Of a DNA stretch of 64,000 nt, positions 29,240 to 40,330 are shown piece after piece. The notes under the pieces are model-generated. The model searched no databases and was not told the DNA's origin. It saw only the letters and a program-made list of their open reading frames with translations. A program made the position numbers and the translations under genes. The stretch lies in contig BRKX01000002.1 in NCBI GenBank assembly GCA_026008535.1, forward strand, positions 70,949,380 to 71,013,379, given 5' to 3'. The DNA is from Perilla frutescens. Lineage: Eukaryota; Streptophyta; Magnoliopsida; Lamiales; Lamiaceae. Numbering within the stretch: position 1 is the stretch's first letter; each line of letters starts with the position of its first letter.

Positions 29240-31133
29240 TACATTGTTTATACGATAGATTTCACCCAAAATTTAGAGATACTGAATTTGCTATAAATAA
29301 TAAAATTGATGAAATATTTTAAAAAGCCATTTTTAAATTTGAAAATTCGATCGGGCCTGTTTGACAATGAATTAATCCAGTAAATTACTGATAATTTCAA
29401 ATGCATAATAAAAGGGAGGGGGGAGACGCCTTTTTCAAATTCCCGTATTTTTATATAAAAAAGCGCGTGGCCTTTTAGATCGACACGGGTCCCTGAGTAC
29501 GACGGTCACACAAATTTGCGCGGCGAGGTGAGAGCGGTGGCTCCACCACTGGGCCACCACCAACTGCCGACCACGGCGGAGAAGCGGAAAAAAACTGCCA
29601 CGTGGGCGTTGCAAGAACTGCGACGTATAATGCTTATTAGACAAGTTATAATGAAGATTTGTTCAAACATAGGACTAACTAATTATAACTGCCACGCCTC
29701 TGATCTCTTTAATTTGGACCGTTGATCTTGATCCTCAACTACCCATCCGTTTTAGTACTATGTTTCCATTCCATTTTTCTATGCTGCACTTAACACTTGT
29801 GCCAATGGGCTGCTCACACGTGCTGGCCACGTGTTTCATATTAATTAATTCTTTCACAAATATGACTAATTAATTTCCTTCAATTTTGGAACAAATATGG
29901 GTGGTTGGGGGTACGTAGGAATGAGGTTTCAGAGATTTTCTTAGGTACCAAGAGGAAATTTCGGTAATTGGATAATGTATGGTGTATTTTGCACACACGA
30001 TAAAATATACAAAAAATATCCCTAAATTTATTGAAAAAAATACATATAAGATTTTTAATAAAATTCATTCACAAAAGTACAAGCTTGATTATGATAAAAA
30101 TAATGTTAATTGTATTCATGTAATCTATCGTAAGATCGAATTTATACAAAAATAAATAATTTTTTAGGGATCAAAAAGATTAAAATAAATTAAATATATA
30201 TTTTATTATATTTTTGCACCAAAAAACTGTTTGTGGGGAGGAGACGGAGGAATTTGCACCTTCTAATAAATGTTAGGGTGTTATTTGTTTAAAAAAATAT
30301 TGAGATGAATTTAACTCTCAAAAAATTTAATGTTACGGATATTTTTGCACATTTTCCCTATTTTAACTTTAAAAAAAATAATAATATCATGAATTGATAT
30401 TGAATTTTGTATTTTGACGATACAATTTTTTATATATAAAAAATACAATATAAAATTAAAATATTATGAAAATATAGCAGCCGACTGAATTAATTAATAA
30501 GGATTATATCCAGGCGCATTAATTAGGAGAAAACAACAATTGTTAATTATTTTGGTGCAAATGTTGACGCTTATTTGCAGTTAGGTAGTTGAGTTCAGAA
30601 ATGAAGAAAGGCGACACAAATACAAATACGTGGCAAAATACCGTTAAACGGTGGTTCATTCAACGATCAATGCCGTTGGTGTCGGTTGGAATTGCGGTTA
30701 GCCTACAAAAATAGACTAATACTCTGTTTTTCGGATTTCTACTTTTATGTTTAGTTTTGAACATTGTACCATAAATTGATGATTTTGCTAAAATAAAAGT
30801 TAATTAGTAGTAGTTTAATCAAAATATTAAAATTAAATTCAGAACACATCCAAATTCCAATCAACGAATCATTAATTCATTGAATTAAGCATAATCGAAG
30901 AAATTTTGGCATTCTTAGCAGGACTTAATTTTTTAGGATTTCAATGTCTTATAAGCATATTCTCTGTCATTATATTAAGCATGTCATAAGTTATGTACAT
31001 AAATTAAAATAAAGAAAGAAGATGCAAATTGCATTAGCTTAATAGTGTACAACATGATCGATCTAGAAATTAAATATCGATAACATTTGAATTTATGGCA
31101 TTTGATCATAAATTTTATCCATTTTACAATTAG
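29240..31133. other. Intergenic DNA with a local GC island
   Basis: No gene is recognised. About 29460-29625 is clearly richer in GC, with GCCACGTGGGC and CGCGGCGAGG words. Further CACGTG/CCACGTG G-box-like words occur at about 29818-29833. It could be an orphan promoter or a TE fragment. The rest is AT-rich. Confidence 0.4.
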
Positions 31134-31327
31134 GTCATTGTAGGTGGCGAAATTTTATAATATTATAAATAATATTTTTATTGATTTTAATATATTTATT
31201 TAGTTTTGGAATCATATCAAATCCAAAATTAGATAAAATATTTAAATAATAAAGATATTATTATATGATAAACATCAAGTTCTTTGGAAACAAGTAAATA
31301 TCTTCGCCAATTTTCTCAAGCATCAAG

Positions 31328-32330
31328 ATGTCTACAACTTTGGAAGAGCAAATTGCAAATTTGACGAAGCTTGCCGAAGGACTTGCCAAGCGGATACAAG
31401 AACGGGATGCTCAAATCTTGAAGCTGAACAAAGAATGGGTTGTTGATTTTGGTGGCAAGCAAACGAATGAAGATACTGAAACTGAGATATCTACAAAGCT
31501 ATATGCCAACAAAAGTGGAAAATCTACAGCCAAAGAAATTGAAATCTCATTTGATGGCTCAATACAAGTTGATCAACTCAAAAATTTCATACTGAAGAAA
31601 ATTAAAGACAAGTCTGGAGAGAGCCATAAATCACTCTGGACTTACAACAAGTCATATACTCCAAGAATTGACAACTTAAAGATGCCAGATGGCTACCAGC
31701 CGCCAAAGTTTCAACAATTTGATGGCAAATCCAAGACAACATGTGACTCACTTTGTAGAGACCTGTAATGATGCTGGGACATACAAAGATCACTTGGTGA
31801 AGCAATTTGTTCGTTCTTTAAAAGACAACGCATTTGATTGGTATACCGATTTGGAGCCAAATTCAATTGATAGTTGGGGGCAACTGGAGAAAGAATTCCT
31901 AAACCGCTTCTACAGTACTCGAAGGACGGTTAGCTTGGTTGAACTCACAAATACAAACTAACAAAAAGAAGAGTCTGTCATTGACTACATCAACCGTTGG
32001 AGAAACTTAAGCCTGAATTGCAAAGATCAATTATCAGAAACTTCAGCAATTGAAATGTGCATCCAAGGCATGTGTTGGGGTCTTCGATATATTTTGAAAG
32101 GGATTCAACCAAAAACTTTCGAGGAATTGGCCACTAGAGCTTACGACATGGAGTTAAGCATGGCCGCAAATAGAGTTGAAGAACTATCGATACAAAAGCC
32201 TCACAACTTTGAAGAAGAGCAAGAAATAAATGATGGGGGCAAACATTTTGAGGAATCTCCAAGTGAAGAAGAAGAAGAAGAAGAAGAAGAAGAAGAAGAA
32301 GAAGAAGAATAAGAAGAAGATGAAGATGAT
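31328..32330 (+). pseudogene. Broken retrotransposon gag
   Basis: The first frame (31328-31768) starts MSTTLEEQIANLTKLAEGL and reaches PPKFQQFDGK. A frameshift near 31730 moves the continuation to the next frame, where QHVTHFVETC, FVRSLKDNAFDWYTDLEP and the EFLNRFYSTRR motif of plant gypsy gag proteins appear. A stop at 31959-31961 (TAA where the family has Gln or Lys) interrupts it, and the same frame resumes to about 32312 with DYINRWRNLSLNC and GIQPKTFEELATRAYDME. It ends in a poly-Glu run from a GAA microsatellite (about 32268-32330). No zinc knuckle or downstream pol was seen. Confidence 0.8.
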
Positions 32331-32404
32331 GATGATGAAACGGCTACAAATCTAACCACGGGCTAATTCAAGTCTTTCAACATATGTCACAATCAATGAA
32401 AATA

Positions 32405-33010
32405 AAAAGTCAACGCTCCTTGATAAGAGCCTAAACTATCTTCAAAACTCCTTGATAAGAGTCAAAACTATCTAAAATGCAACGCTCCTCGATAAGAGCC
32501 TAAACTATCTTCCAAAGCTCCTTGATAAGAGCCGAAACTATCTAAACTCTTCAAAAACACCAAGACTCCTTGACACGAGTATAAAATGTCTACAAAGTCA
32601 AATTCAAATTCAAGACTCCTTGACATGAGTATAAAATATCTACAAATTCAAATCTAAGACTCCTTGACACGAGTATAAAATGTCTACAAATCCAAATTCA
32701 AATCCAAGTACTCTCGGACACGAGTATAAAAGGTCTACAAAGTCCAAATTCAAGCTGAAGGCTCCTCGGTATGAGCATAAACTATCCAAGTTTAAAAAAG
32801 CTTCCTGATACAAGCATAAACTATCTAAATTCAAAATCCAAATTAAAGGCTCATTGATACGAGTGTAAACTATCTAATAAATTCAAATTGAAGAACTCTT
32901 GAATATGAGTATAAACTATTTAAGAACTCCTTGACAAGAGTATAAACTATCTAATAAATTCAAGTTCAAGACTCTTTGATACGAGTTTAAACTATCTAAT
33001 CAATTTTCGA
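32405..33010 (+). repeat. Degenerate tandem repeats in the 3' internal region of the LTR element
   Basis: About a dozen copies of a 35-60-bp unit of the form GACTCCTTGA(C/T)A(C/A)GAGTATAAA(A/C)T(G/A)TCTA are separated by CAAATTCAAATTC-like linkers. Such arrays between gag/pol and the polypurine tract occur in some gypsy elements. No open frame spans them. Confidence 0.75.
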
Positions 33011-33301
33011 AACTCATTCATTTCAAACGACAAGTCGTCAATGAACAAGTCTCGAGGGGGCATTTGTAGGTGGCAAAATTTTACAATATTATAAATAATA
33101 TTCTTATTGATTTTAATATATTTATTTAGTTTTGGAATCATATCAAATCCAAAATTAGATAAAATATTTAAATAATAAAGATATTATTATATGATAAACA
33201 TCAAGTTCTTTGGAAACAAGTAAATATCTTTCAAGATATATATCAACTTCCAATAGCCAATGAGATAGTGTTACATCAGCTCTAGATCTCTCTTCCCACA
33301 A

Positions 33302-33310
33302 CTATAAATA
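33302..33310 (+). promoter_or_regulatory. TATA box in the right LTR
   Basis: CTATAAATA followed by GGGGCCTCC sits about 240 bp into the 898-bp LTR, where a U3 promoter is expected. The truncated left LTR lacks it, so this element could only fire outward, towards 34 kb. Confidence 0.55.
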
Positions 33311-33341
33311 GGGGCCTCCGTATCAGTTGAAAATCACACCA

Positions 33342-33673
33342 AAAGTCATTTGAAGAGCTCAAGAATTTGAGAACTTCCATATATGGAAATTCTCTAAGAT
33401 ATTCAAGGTGTTCTTGTGACATTCAAAGGCGTTATTCACCAAAATCATCCCGAAGACGGAGTTTGATCCACAAGCAAGACCATTTGAAGAGTTCAAGAAT
33501 TTGAGAACTTCCATAAGTGAAATTCTCTCAGATATTCAAGGCGTTCTTGTGACATTCAAAGGCGTTCTTCACCAAATTCATCCCGAAGACGACGTTTGAT
33601 CCATAAGCAAGGCAGTCAAAGGCGTTCTTCATCAAATTCATTTCGAAATTAGCGTTTGATCCGGAAACAAGGC
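33342..33673 (+). repeat. Two and a half tandem ~135-bp repeats within the right LTR
   Basis: Copy 1 (33342-33478) and copy 2 (about 33481-33611) share TTTGAAGAG(C/T)TCAAGAATTTG, GTTCTTGTGACATTCAAAGG and CATCCCGAAGACG. A partial third copy (33612-33673) has only the last third. Confidence 0.75.
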
Positions 33674-33967
33674 GTCGACCATCCGAGTTAACGTTATCAA
33701 GACTAAAGATCAAGTCAAAGAAGATCGAGGATACAAATCTTCCCCGAAAACTTCAAAGGCCAAGTTCAAACAACAATTCTGAGAAAATCAAAGAGACAAA
33801 TTTACTTTGAAGATTTCAAAGACCATTTGAAAATCAAGTTTTGAAGAGAAGAATCAGAGAAAAAATAGAGATTGGATCCGTATAATATATTTTGATCCGA
33901 AAATCATCTGAATTGTACACATTTTGTGTTTTATCAAATTAAATACAAAAATTTGTGTTACAGTCGT

Positions 33968-35700
33968 ATTGTACTAATAGATATTTACTAACTACTAGTA
34001 TGGATTAGGGACAGATAAATTAAAGAGATTACTGCTATATATGTCTTAGATCCCAATTACGATCATCAGTTCATCATTTTTCCGTCTCTCTCTCTCTATA
34101 TATATATATATTCATCATATTGTTATATTGTCATTGCACATTTAATGAATAACTTGTTACATGCGTATATGTTATATGATATCATTATTATATTGTACAA
34201 GAAATGCATATCAATAAAATAAAAAATAAAACGAGATTAACAATTGCGTGAAAAAAGGTTCACAAACAGTATTGTAGGGTTCTAGACATCTTAATTTAGT
34301 GATGGGCAAGCACGTGCTATCATGTTACTAGTTCAATTAATCTTTGCTATAATTCTTGAGTGATCGAGAAGAGTGGTGGAAATTACGCGTGGCACTACCA
34401 AAGAGCAAACTTGTACGAATATTATCAAATTTCTTTCTCATCTAGATGCATCATAGTAATAGTTTATACTTTTAAGTTTGAAATTTAAAATATTAGACAC
34501 ATCAACTCATGCAATGTTCTAAGTAGTTTGTGCACTATTCTTCCGCCTTGACCAATAACTCATCCAATGATCCAATTGGTCGAGCTTGTGTGTATACCTC
34601 ACCAATGTTTTTTTTTTGTTAAAAAAAATAAATAAAGAGCAACATAAGACTCGCGTATGGCATAAAAATAACACACCGTAGTGATAATTTTGTCGCACAC
34701 AAAGTAATAAATGTACAAAATTTAATACTCTCTCCGTTTCTGAAAAAGTATCATTATGGATGAATGCACATATATAAATAAAAATAGTAATTAGATTATC
34801 AAATTATCTTATACACTCTTATATGAGTACATTAAATGAACTAAATATGGTTGTTTGAATGCATTAAGTGAGAGCAAATATGAGAAAAATGTGAAATTAT
34901 TAGCTCGATTGTGTAGAATGATACTTTTTATTAAATAAAATTAAAGTGTTAGAATGACACTTATTGTGAAACAGAGAGAGTATAATTTATTACTATGGGC
35001 ATCACGAATAATACATAAATTAATAAGGAGGACTCGCGTTGTGGGTAATATTCGAGAAATGGGTAGACGAAGATAACTATAGATGTAAGATTCCAGAGGT
35101 GAATTGAATCCAGTTGCACATAATCAACCACTCATTTAATTGTTTCATGGGAGCGGGGGAGATAAAGATATTCTTCACGAGCAATGTGTCATTTTCACGA
35201 GAATTTCCGAAAGGAAGAAACTGATAAGTAATAATGAAGAGAGAGAGAGAGAGTGAAATGTAACATAATTTGTAACAGAAAATCTCGTCAACTTTGAAGT
35301 TGGGTTAGAAGTAAATAATTTCCTCAACCAGAAAACTCGATCCAGAATCTGGGCCCAAAGTTGAGGCCCTACGATGGTGAGCGGAATAAAGCTAATCTGC
35401 CAGACTGCAACTTTTATCTTAAAATTACAAGAATATTGAGGAAGAATAATTCAGAATATGATAAGTTTTATTGAATATTACAGTCCCCCCTTGGCCCTTC
35501 CTCACTCACAAATCAGAAAAAAAGGATTAATAAACCTAGCTAATTCACAGGAAATATCAAATATGGAAGATATTAATAAGACCACCTTTGTTACAAGTTT
35601 ACAACAATATAACTTCATACATTCAACCCATATTCGATATTGATCTTAATCTGTATGAATGACTTTCTAGGTTATTCACATCTACAAATTCCGGTTGCTA
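33968..35700. other. Intergenic DNA
   Basis: No gene is seen other than a MITE at 34728-34980. (CT)n/(AT)n occurs at 34086-34112 and (GA)n at about 35239-35254. Confidence 0.5.
34728..34980. mobile_element. Stowaway-type MITE, second family
   Basis: It begins CTCTCTCCGTTTC and ends GAAACAGAGAGAG, inverted with one mismatch, with TA on both sides (34726-34727 and 34981-34982). It is 253 bp. A diverged inverted copy of the same family lies at about 54880-55098. Confidence 0.75.
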
Positions 35701-35722
35701 CTTGATCGTCTACATCAATCTA

Positions 35723-38700
35723 TCATGATCCAGTTGTATCTTCTCTTGAAAATCCCAATGCAGACTGCTTATTGCAGAAATTGTGAGATTTTCAGTCAGT
35801 ACTATGTTTCTTGTTACGCCAATCATACCTATAATCCTCATCTTAAATAAATATATGGAATGAAAGTAGAATAAACTCACAATATTAAGAAGCCGTAGGG
35901 CAGCAGACCGTGTAAATTTCCTGGCGAAAAGGAAGCATTGAGAGGGTTTCCCCTTGCTAGTGCACCATTCTCTTCTGTACTCAGTCTCATAATAGATGTT
36001 ATCGATGTCCTGAAGAAGAAATCACCAACATGAAGCCTCAAAAGGTGTTTTTTCCTACACAATTTCCTACTGATTTCATGCACATTTTAGAATTGCAATT
36101 TGCCTATACATTAACAGTAATATTTTCTGGTAAGAGTAAGCATGGTTTTATACTGGCAGCAGTAAAAACTTCAATCTTGAAAATACTAGTTTATCTATCA
36201 AAGTTAGATCCCTAGGCCTAAATTGCTGCTTTTTATTCTCTTCCAACGGGTTAAGCTGGAGAGATGGGGGGGAGATGGTTTCAGTGGTTTTGGCCTTCAA
36301 ATGAAAGTATATTCAAGAGATGCTACATGCAGGCTTCAAGTCTGTTTAAATTCAAGAGGGAATGCAAACATGTAGGAGTAATAATGAACATTATATCCAC
36401 GACAACAGAAAAAATATTACCCTGATGGATTGGATAAGATTGGGTGTAGCATCAGCCAACTTGTAAGTGACTGGATGCCATCCTCGCCTCTTAGGATCTC
36501 TTGAAGATGAGAGATCCCAAGAACTGTGTGTCAGTGACCTTCTAGTGATTTCTCCTTCCAGGCCTCTTAGCTGAGTAGACAAAGATAATCGAAGGACATT
36601 GATAACACTAACAGCTAATAATAAATTATTTGTGCTGGTTGACTAGAAGGGGATAACTTACAGTAAGCAAGGTCTGAACATAATGTTCATCAGGTATACA
36701 ATTATGTTCCGCTGATGCATCGGCAGGCTGCATATCACAATTGACAACAGAGTTAAAACTTTTCTCCCCCGTAAGTCTACCTTAAGAAATAATGATTATG
36801 ATCACAAAAAGAAACCCATAGCATAAACTATTTATCACTAGTGCAAATAACTGTGCTTCCAATGATGGATGAAAGAAAATAAACAACACAGAAAAACTTA
36901 CAAGGGGACGGTCTCGCCAAAATTCAGGTAAAGGCCTTGTCTGTTTTCAAAAGAAAAGGAAAAAAAGAACCAAGTCAACAGAAAAATCAAAATAAAATGA
37001 TTCGTGGTAGAGAAAACATGTCCATGTCAGCCTCTAGTGAGATCAGCGTCTAAATGAATATCTAGTGAATATTATGAAAAATAGCAAGCATATTTACATG
37101 TCATAATCTAGCATTTTATTAGATCTATTTTTTTTTCTCACTGAAGGGCCGTGGAGAGATTTTTCCATCAGAGAAATATAAATGATATAATTAATGGGTA
37201 CTACTTAATTACCTTTGCATTTTTGATCAGATACCCTTCAGTAGTAAAAAAAATAATTTAGACAAGTACCAAGTCGCAACATCAAGGCATTAAAGGCAAG
37301 CAAAAAAAACTTCAAACTAACACAAATACAACTCATGGCAAGTAAAAACATCATGGCACCAAAAATATATTCAACTCTTAATTAGAAAATGATGCAAAAC
37401 CAAATGCTATGTATACTAACCTTGCAATGTAATTGAAATATAGAGAGTACAGTTTCATCTTCAACTACAATCCCAGCATGCTTTCTGGTCAGAACAACCC
37501 ACTGCAGAGAATAATAGACATAGATAACAAGTTAGAAAATATAAGTAGAAACTAGGTGGTTTTTATTTCCCAAATTTTTATTTTAATATTTCTTTCTGTC
37601 AGTGACTGGATCTGTCAAACTATTTCAATTCCGGGAAGAACAAAATCATTTGTCACCTGAGATCCTTTCTTCCAACTGTCAACTGAAATCACTGGTTGCA
37701 TTTTTGGATTGTAACGACTTTCTTTTTTATCAGCAAAACTGCAACCACGATTGATATATAACGAGGTATCATAAGCTGATAAAATTCGGATTTAACTTAC
37801 ATGAGCAACTTATTTCAATATCGCTTTCTGGAAGCAGAAAATATAGGAAGAAAGGTTCAAGAGAAAAGGAACATAAATATCTGCACGAAGAATATGCTGC
37901 AAAGAATGTGCATCAACACTACCTGTCCACGAAGCTAGTTGGGGTTGACATTATATAGTCATAAGTGTAGCTGAAATTATAGAGAGGTATGCAGCTGCAA
38001 CAAGAAAAATAGAAAGCAAATGAGTTACACATCTTTTTGTGACTGGAAAATACAAGACACAAGATTTTTAAAATTCCAGAAAGGTTCGCATACAGAAAAG
38101 TGCGAAGAGGGGCATATTATCAAACTGCAGAATTGAGGTTTTACCTATCTGAGAGGAAAAGAAACCGCTCATTGGAAGGGTCCATCAGTGCGTTTTGAAT
38201 CAAAACACGCTCTGCCTGTATCATGCTCGCTTCTCCCCAATCTACCTAATAGAGCATCACTTGCTAAATATCACTTGAAATGCAAGGAAAACCCTGACCT
38301 TATATGAAGTCGGCCAACATATAGATTGAAGAAATACTAAAAGACTACCACGGATTATACATACACTTTATTACTTTTGAACTGATAATGGCACCAAGAC
38401 CATGATATCAAAAGTAAAAAGTACACCAGACAGTTAATTTAAATTTGTTTGGTGAAAGAGTTCATTCATAAAACAAAAGCAGACCTGTACGCTATCATTC
38501 ACTTGACGGTTTAAGAATAATGTTGATCTTGTCGTTGCTGTGTTCAGCAAGAACCCCGGCCTTGAATGAACATAAATGGAAAATCTATTCTCTGCATCAC
38601 CCTGCAAAATAACATAAGTTTCATAAATTGAAATGAAAGATCTCTACACTATCCATGGTTACAGGAATCGATCATGGAGAACACAACACTATCACAATGT

Positions 38701-39909
38701 GTTGATAATTATTTAATCAACTGACTATAGGATTAACACATTCAGAAGTTGTTAACAACCCACCCTAACCAGTAAGGGTGATATAGTAGTTCATATAACT
38801 ACCTCCACTGGTTTGCATAAACGGGGGACTTAACGGAACTACCTTCCTATAACATGAGCCGTTCATGAGTCAAAAGCCATCAATGCTAAAAGTAGGAAAG
38901 ACAAGATTGCACTCAAATGTTCGCCCAACAAAATTTCCAGTTTCTCATGCTGCTCGGAAACAAAGGTACAATAATAAAGCAAAATCTGAGAACACAACTC
39001 CTAATTAATGAGCTGCTTTACATGCAGGTATAATGACAAATTCCAATTCAGTTCTTCAAATTTTTGTATCAGGTTTTATTCGATATAAATTTGGAAGAAT
39101 TCAATAACTTGACAAGTAACAAACATTCGTCTTCATCCTCTTCTGATTCAGGAATATATCAATATAAATAACTATTACTTTTTTAATAGGAAACAAAGTG
39201 CAAACACACACACACACACACACATGTGGAAGTAGTATCAATAAATTATTCATGAACAATTTATTATCTTACGTAATTATATATTTGTACCCGGATAAAT
39301 TGAAGGAGTATCTGAGAAAAGTTCAATAAATGTTTCCATTCTCTTACCAAAGTTCTATTAAAGTGTTTTCACACTAATAAATAATTTTGTTACTGATGCA
39401 GCATTTTCCAATACTGGTCTTCAGACACTCACAGTCAATAAGGATCTCATTTCTCCTATAATTTGATACATACTAAAAATAGTGTTATAGAAGTAACAAA
39501 AAAAATAAAAATTTCCCCAATCTACCAAAACAACATATTAGGAAACTAATTTATGTAAACTAATAAAGCAAAGTAGCATTAAAAAGCAATAAACGGATTA
39601 AGATAGCTTCCAAAACAACAAAAAATAGAGGCAAATAATTACCTTGAAAAATACATCCCAAACAATGTCGAGAGGAATCCGATTCCGAGCAATAAAAAGG
39701 AAAGCAATCTTCGGCTTTTGAAGAGGCGGAGATATCAACGATGGCATTTTGATCTTACTGTACTCCGATTCCATTAACACAAACGTCGCGAAACAAATTA
39801 CAATTAAAAGAAACGCGAAGAATTTCCTCTTCCACCTGTGATGATATTTCCCCGAATTAGACCTCCGCTTCATTCGTTCTAACTGAGCTCCTAATTTAGG
39901 GCTCAGCAT
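35723..39909 (-). CDS. GT14 (DUF266, core-2/I-branching) glycosyltransferase
   Basis: Eleven exons (high to low): 39643-39909, 38485-38601, 38145-38245, 37923-37994, 37657-37738, 37421-37501, 36902-36940, 36662-36727, 36421-36570, 35881-36009 and 35723-35764, giving 381 aa. Phases agree at every junction. Residues ~30-46 form one membrane anchor after a basic N-terminus, as in type II Golgi enzymes. Family motifs are KPKIAFLF, PLDIVWDVFFK, FSIYVHSRPGF, ERFLFLSDSCIPLYNF, SWKKGSQWVVL, EHNCIPDEHYVQTLL and REWCTSKGKPSQCFLFARKF. The family relates to rice BC10-like proteins and is thought to modify cell-wall or arabinogalactan glycans; the acceptor here is unknown. The 14-codon last exon is the least certain, since reading on from exon 10 gives a different tail. 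Confidence 0.9.
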
Positions 39910-40330
39910 TTCAAATTTTCGAAACTCCGAGATTTCCCTATCTTCGGAAAACTTTTACAGCATTTCACTACACAAATCAACCTAGCTACATGTCAAGCTG
40001 CGTTTCAGTCCCATCTTCTCCACTCACGCACAACATCGCATAAATTTGATTCGAATTCACATTACTCTTAACACAAAATAAACAGATCGGCAAACAGATG
40101 AAGACTAAAAGTTGAGCATAAAATCTAGAATTCCGTGAAACAGTCACGGATTAGCAGAGAAGTGATCAGCTTCACGAGCTACGAGAAAATAAGATGGCAG
40201 GAAAATTGAAAGCTCGAATTATTTATTGCAGAAACCCGAGCAGAATATGCAAAATCAGTAGTGGAAATTAAGCTAGTGAGAGAGAGAGAGAGAGATGGCT
40301 TGGAGAGTGAGATTGTATGATTGGAAGTAG
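39910..40330 (-). promoter_or_regulatory. 5' UTR and promoter region of the GT14 gene
   Basis: This lies upstream of the ATG at 39909 and includes a short (GA)n tract at about 40278-40294. The transcription start was not located. Confidence 0.4.

Larger units (their letters stand above)
31139..33962 (+). mobile_element. Non-autonomous Ty3/gypsy-type LTR retrotransposon with truncated left LTR
   Basis: The right LTR is 33065-33962 (898 bp, TG...CA). The left LTR keeps only its first ~155 bp (31139 to about 31300) and then joins the internal region directly, so most of the LTR and the primer binding site are deleted. Flanks GTCAT (31134-31138) and GTCGT (33963-33967) form a 5-bp target duplication with one mismatch. 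The inside has a broken gag, a tandem-repeat block and a purine-rich tract (CTCGAGGGGGCATT) just before the right LTR. No protease, RT, RNase H or integrase is present. Confidence 0.8.

Noticed and set aside
31328..32312. Host gene for a Glu-rich protein
   Set aside because: Gag motifs, a frameshift, an internal stop and flanking LTR sequence identify it as retrotransposon gag.
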